Shown here piece by piece: positions 61,017 through 64,000 of a stretch of DNA of 64,000 bases; within the stretch, counting starts at the first letter, position 1, and each line of letters opens with the position of its first letter. The notes beneath the pieces are model-generated. The model was given only the letters and a program-made list of their open reading frames with translations, did no database searches and was not told the origin of the DNA. The stretch lies in contig ARYC01000058.1 of the NCBI GenBank assembly GCA_000711775.1, forward strand, positions 124,001 to 188,000. Reading direction: 5' to 3'. The translations under genes and the position numbers were made by a program. The DNA is from Oxytricha trifallax (taxonomy: Eukaryota > Ciliophora > Spirotrichea > Sporadotrichida > Oxytrichidae).

Positions 61017-61871
61017 ATAAGTCTATCTTAATAATTATAATTCAAAATGTATATATAAAAAATCATAAATTAATTTTTCTAAACTTCCCATTCAAATTTT
61101 TAAATAATAAATAAGCTTTATAAATAAAGATAATTTATTAGTCTAGAAATTAAAATACTTCCCGTATTATGAATTTTATTTAGAAGTCGTAGTTTGAGGT
61201 TGCTAATTACTACTAAAATTTATAATATTGCTTTTAACAGGACTATTTTACTATGTATATTAATGTTTGTAAATTTACGTTGGGGAAAACTAATTTATGA
61301 TTTATTTTATGTCTTTGTTACTTTATTACTTTTTCAGATACTGAATTGTTGATTGAGATGAATAAATTATAAATAAAATAAATATTTAATTCATTGAATT
61401 AGGTTAAGTGAACATATTTGGGTTAATTAGTAAAAAAAATCAAATAATCAATTTTTTATAAAAATTAAATTTTACTTTTAAATTTTTTATTGATTTTGGA
61501 TAATTATATTGCAATTTAATTTTTTAAAAATAAAATTAGAATTAAATCATAATTAATGAATCAAATATGAATTTTTATAATCTACACATCTTCACAGGCG
61601 TTCCTATTTTACCGATAGTTCATAGTACATTTTTCATATAATGATTGCTGATCCTATTTAATCAATTACTACTTATTAAAAAGACTCATTTTGCCAATAT
61701 TTTATTATGAATTACTGATAGAAAGCCTTTGCTAAAATGATGGATAACCTTATTTCCCACCTTTTATAGCAGCAGAGGATTTTAAATAAATTTAGAATTT
61801 GAAAGAATATAGTAATTTTTTATAAAATTATATACAAGAGTCTTGATTGAATGTTATAACATCAGGATTGA

Positions 61872-62572
61872 TATCGTTTTAGCTTATAATTGGACTTTAC
61901 AGGTTAAAAAGTTGAGATCGCTAGGTTTAATATTTGTGAAATCCTGACTGTGACAAACTTTCGATTTGAATGTTTGAACTATTGTTTAATGAGCATGACT
62001 GATCTTCCTAATTGTTTGTGCTTGCCAATGGGAATGAAGAACCTTAAAAATTTATTTATTTTTTATAAAGAAAAAGAAGAAATTTGAAATAATCTCTCTA
62101 AAATGTCAACCAAAATACCATCCTAATACAATAAAAATTAGAAAATATTGGGCAAAATAAAACTGTGTTTAAAAATTATGATTTAGTATATTTATATAAC
62201 CTTGTGAATTACTATGAAACTACAAATAAGTACTCTTCTATTTCAAAGACATGCTCTTAATTTATTACTATTGCTAATCATGCTTTGACCTGGATCTATG
62301 TCTCACAGCTATGGTGGCAGTGGAAAGTGATTCTTTCTTTCTCAATTATCTATGTGATTCTATTTACTTCTTATTTCCTGAATTTATAATTGAGAGCATA
62401 AAATTAATAACTTATAGTTAAATAAAATTGTTGCAACTTTAAATTGAGGGAAATATCTATAATTTGTTTGTAATTAAAACATTAAATAATAAACATATTG
62501 GAATGGCGGTAATTCTTTAAACTTTCAGCTCCAACAGTATTGCAGCAAAGTGATAAATTCTTAAAAGATTGA
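61872..62572 (+). CDS. Exons of an unidentified membrane protein
   Basis: Block 1 (61872-62087) reads VEIARFNICEILTVTNF, MSMTDLPNCLCLPMGMKNL and ends in TGA; block 2 (about 62090-62410) reads in another frame: NVNQNTILIQQKLENIG, YDLVYLYNLVNYYETTNKY, then hydrophobic ALTWIYVSQLWWQWKVILSF and IIYVILFTSYF, probably one or two membrane spans. The frame stays open to TGA 62570-62572. The junction near 62085 is probably an IES or intron. No family recognised. Confidence 0.4.
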
Positions 62573-62905
62573 CTATATATAAAAGTGGATTTAATAATTT
62601 TTGTAAATAAAATAAAATAAAAAAACAATCTCGTTAGTTATCAAATATAGGATTTAAGACTTTTTTATTTATAAAATTCAGCAGTAATAGATTAAATATT
62701 CCATATATCAAAACATCATGATATATGGTGAGCTTATAATATTTTTATTTCCCATTGAATAATCATAAACTGCGAATTTATATTACAAAAAATAATTGTC
62801 ATTGATATTTTTGTCATATTTGTTAGAGTAAAATTACAATACATATTTGGAATATTTTAAAAAATGAAAATTCTTAAATTATAACTTACATTAATTGTGC
62901 GAAAA

Positions 62906-63120
62906 ATGACTGATCCTAAACTCTTTATTATTCCATCTAATTTAACCCTTATTCATGCATTTCTTAACTATAAGCGAATTTATTTGTTTAGTTTATTTCT
63001 ATTAACTACACATTAAAGTTCTCTAAGGATTTATCTCTTTAATTATTAATTAACATAAAATATTTTATTTAAATTAATGATTAATATATTTTAATTATGG
63101 CAGGTTGGTGAGACTAATTG
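62906..63120 (+). CDS. Small hypothetical ORF
   Basis: ATG 62906 (MTDPKLFIIPSNLTLIHAF) to TGA 63118-63120, mostly hydrophobic, with TAA read as Gln in the second half. It could be a separate exon or chance. Confidence 0.2.
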
Positions 63121-64000
63121 AGAAGTCAAATTAGAAATGTCGGGAGATGGGGAATCATCTCGAGATGCACTGCTACTATTTTAAAAAAAATATTTTAAAA
63201 TATCTTAAAATAAGAAATTAATAAAAAAAACTATCAAGGAATAATTTCATATTAAATTTTAAGCAAATTAAAAAAAATTATCAAATATAATTTAAATCCT
63301 CATAATAATAAATTAAAATATTCATATTAGAAATTAAAAAAAGTTATTAATAATTTTCAAATTTTCTTAAATAGATTGAATGCAGAGTGAAAAAATTTTA
63401 ATATTTATAATAATTTATATAAATTAATTTTTAATAATTGTAATTGATAATTTTTAAAAATAAAAAATAAACGATAAAAAACTAATATAAATGAGGCAAT
63501 TTATCAACAAATACTGACTATAAATATTTTTAATTTCTAAAAAAAATATAAATATTTTTTATATGAGGCAAAAAAAACTTTTAAATTTTAGGTAAAATAA
63601 TTTAAAAATTTCACATTTCACTTTAATTTTCATTTTAACATATAATTTGTTCTAATAAGTATAAATAAGACGATTCTAAGGTAATTTTCTAGTCTAAAAT
63701 GAAGTTAGGTATTTATTTTCTCATCTCAATCTGAAACTTTTAAATTTCAGATTTGGGAATAGAGTTCAATATTCAGTTTAAGTCGGTATTCCAGATTTAA
63801 TCTGATATTATTTTCAAGATAAATTAATATAGAATTTTATTAATCAATTTACTTGTAATTGCTTATAGTTATCATTTTTTATAGGAGGAATATTTATATT
63901 AAATATTTAAGTTATATAAAAAATATAATAATGTATATTTTCTTATTAAATCAATATAAATAAAATAAAAAAAGCACATTTGAATTTAATATAATACTTA
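63121..64000. other. AT-rich end of window
   Basis: A short less AT-rich patch (63100-63180) is followed by low-complexity A/T. No gene is recognised. Confidence 0.4.

Overview
The window looks like germline (micronuclear) DNA of a spirotrich, probably hypotrich (Oxytricha-like), ciliate. Four things support this. (1) Every recognisable protein is readable only if TAA and TAG mean glutamine and TGA is the stop. (2) Two transposons carry the CAAAACCCC-type telomere-like ends and the three-gene content of TBE elements. (3) Paralogous genes are broken at identical places by short AT-rich inserts flanked by direct repeats (TGAG, TATAAT, ACAGTATT, AATGA); removing each insert with one repeat copy restores the frame, as for internal eliminated sequences (IESs) and pointers. 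(4) The background is extremely AT-rich and several transposons sit inside otherwise intact exons. Because of the code and the IESs, ordinary ORF calling gives almost only shadows, so most genes below were read by eye and their edges are approximate.

Layout. 2-855: partial PARP gene. 1385-1669: small coiled-coil ORF. 7418-2226 (minus): long EF-hand protein gene. 8187-10531 (plus): divergent first member of a BAR-like/PH-like family. 10676-14810 and 14814-19838: two full-length but decayed TBE transposons in opposite orientation, separated by one ATT; the second carries a 950-bp palindromic insertion. From 19.9 to 51.7 kb a two-gene unit is repeated: a WWE-like plus PARP gene (copies at 19.9, 27.7, 39.5-42.0 and 50.3 kb) followed by a BAR-like/PH-like gene (23.9, 34.1, 46.2 kb). 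Inserted into this array are three 1.15-kb TBE-derived elements, two G-rich hAT-like MITEs with 8-bp duplications, a palindromic MITE, and a 1.94-kb element with ~275-bp inverted repeats that carries a broken SF3-helicase Rep-like gene (37461-39401). 52.15-52.79 kb is a GC-rich island. 53.1-54.1 kb is a truncated sixth PARP relative. 55.6-61.0 kb holds two elements with CCCCTA-rich terminal inverted repeats and 8-bp flanking repeats, around and inside a minus-strand gene (59091-57289). 61.9-62.6 kb holds exons of a membrane protein.

Biology. The core is an expanding local family pairing an ADP-ribosyltransferase with a probable membrane/lipid-binding protein. In the WWE-PARP copies the third catalytic position is His rather than Glu, whereas the left-edge PARP keeps His-Tyr-Glu. 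Many transposons lie in exons where precise removal by flanking repeats would restore the reading frame, so the array is probably functional only after somatic DNA elimination. The most unusual single feature is the Rep/SF3 element.
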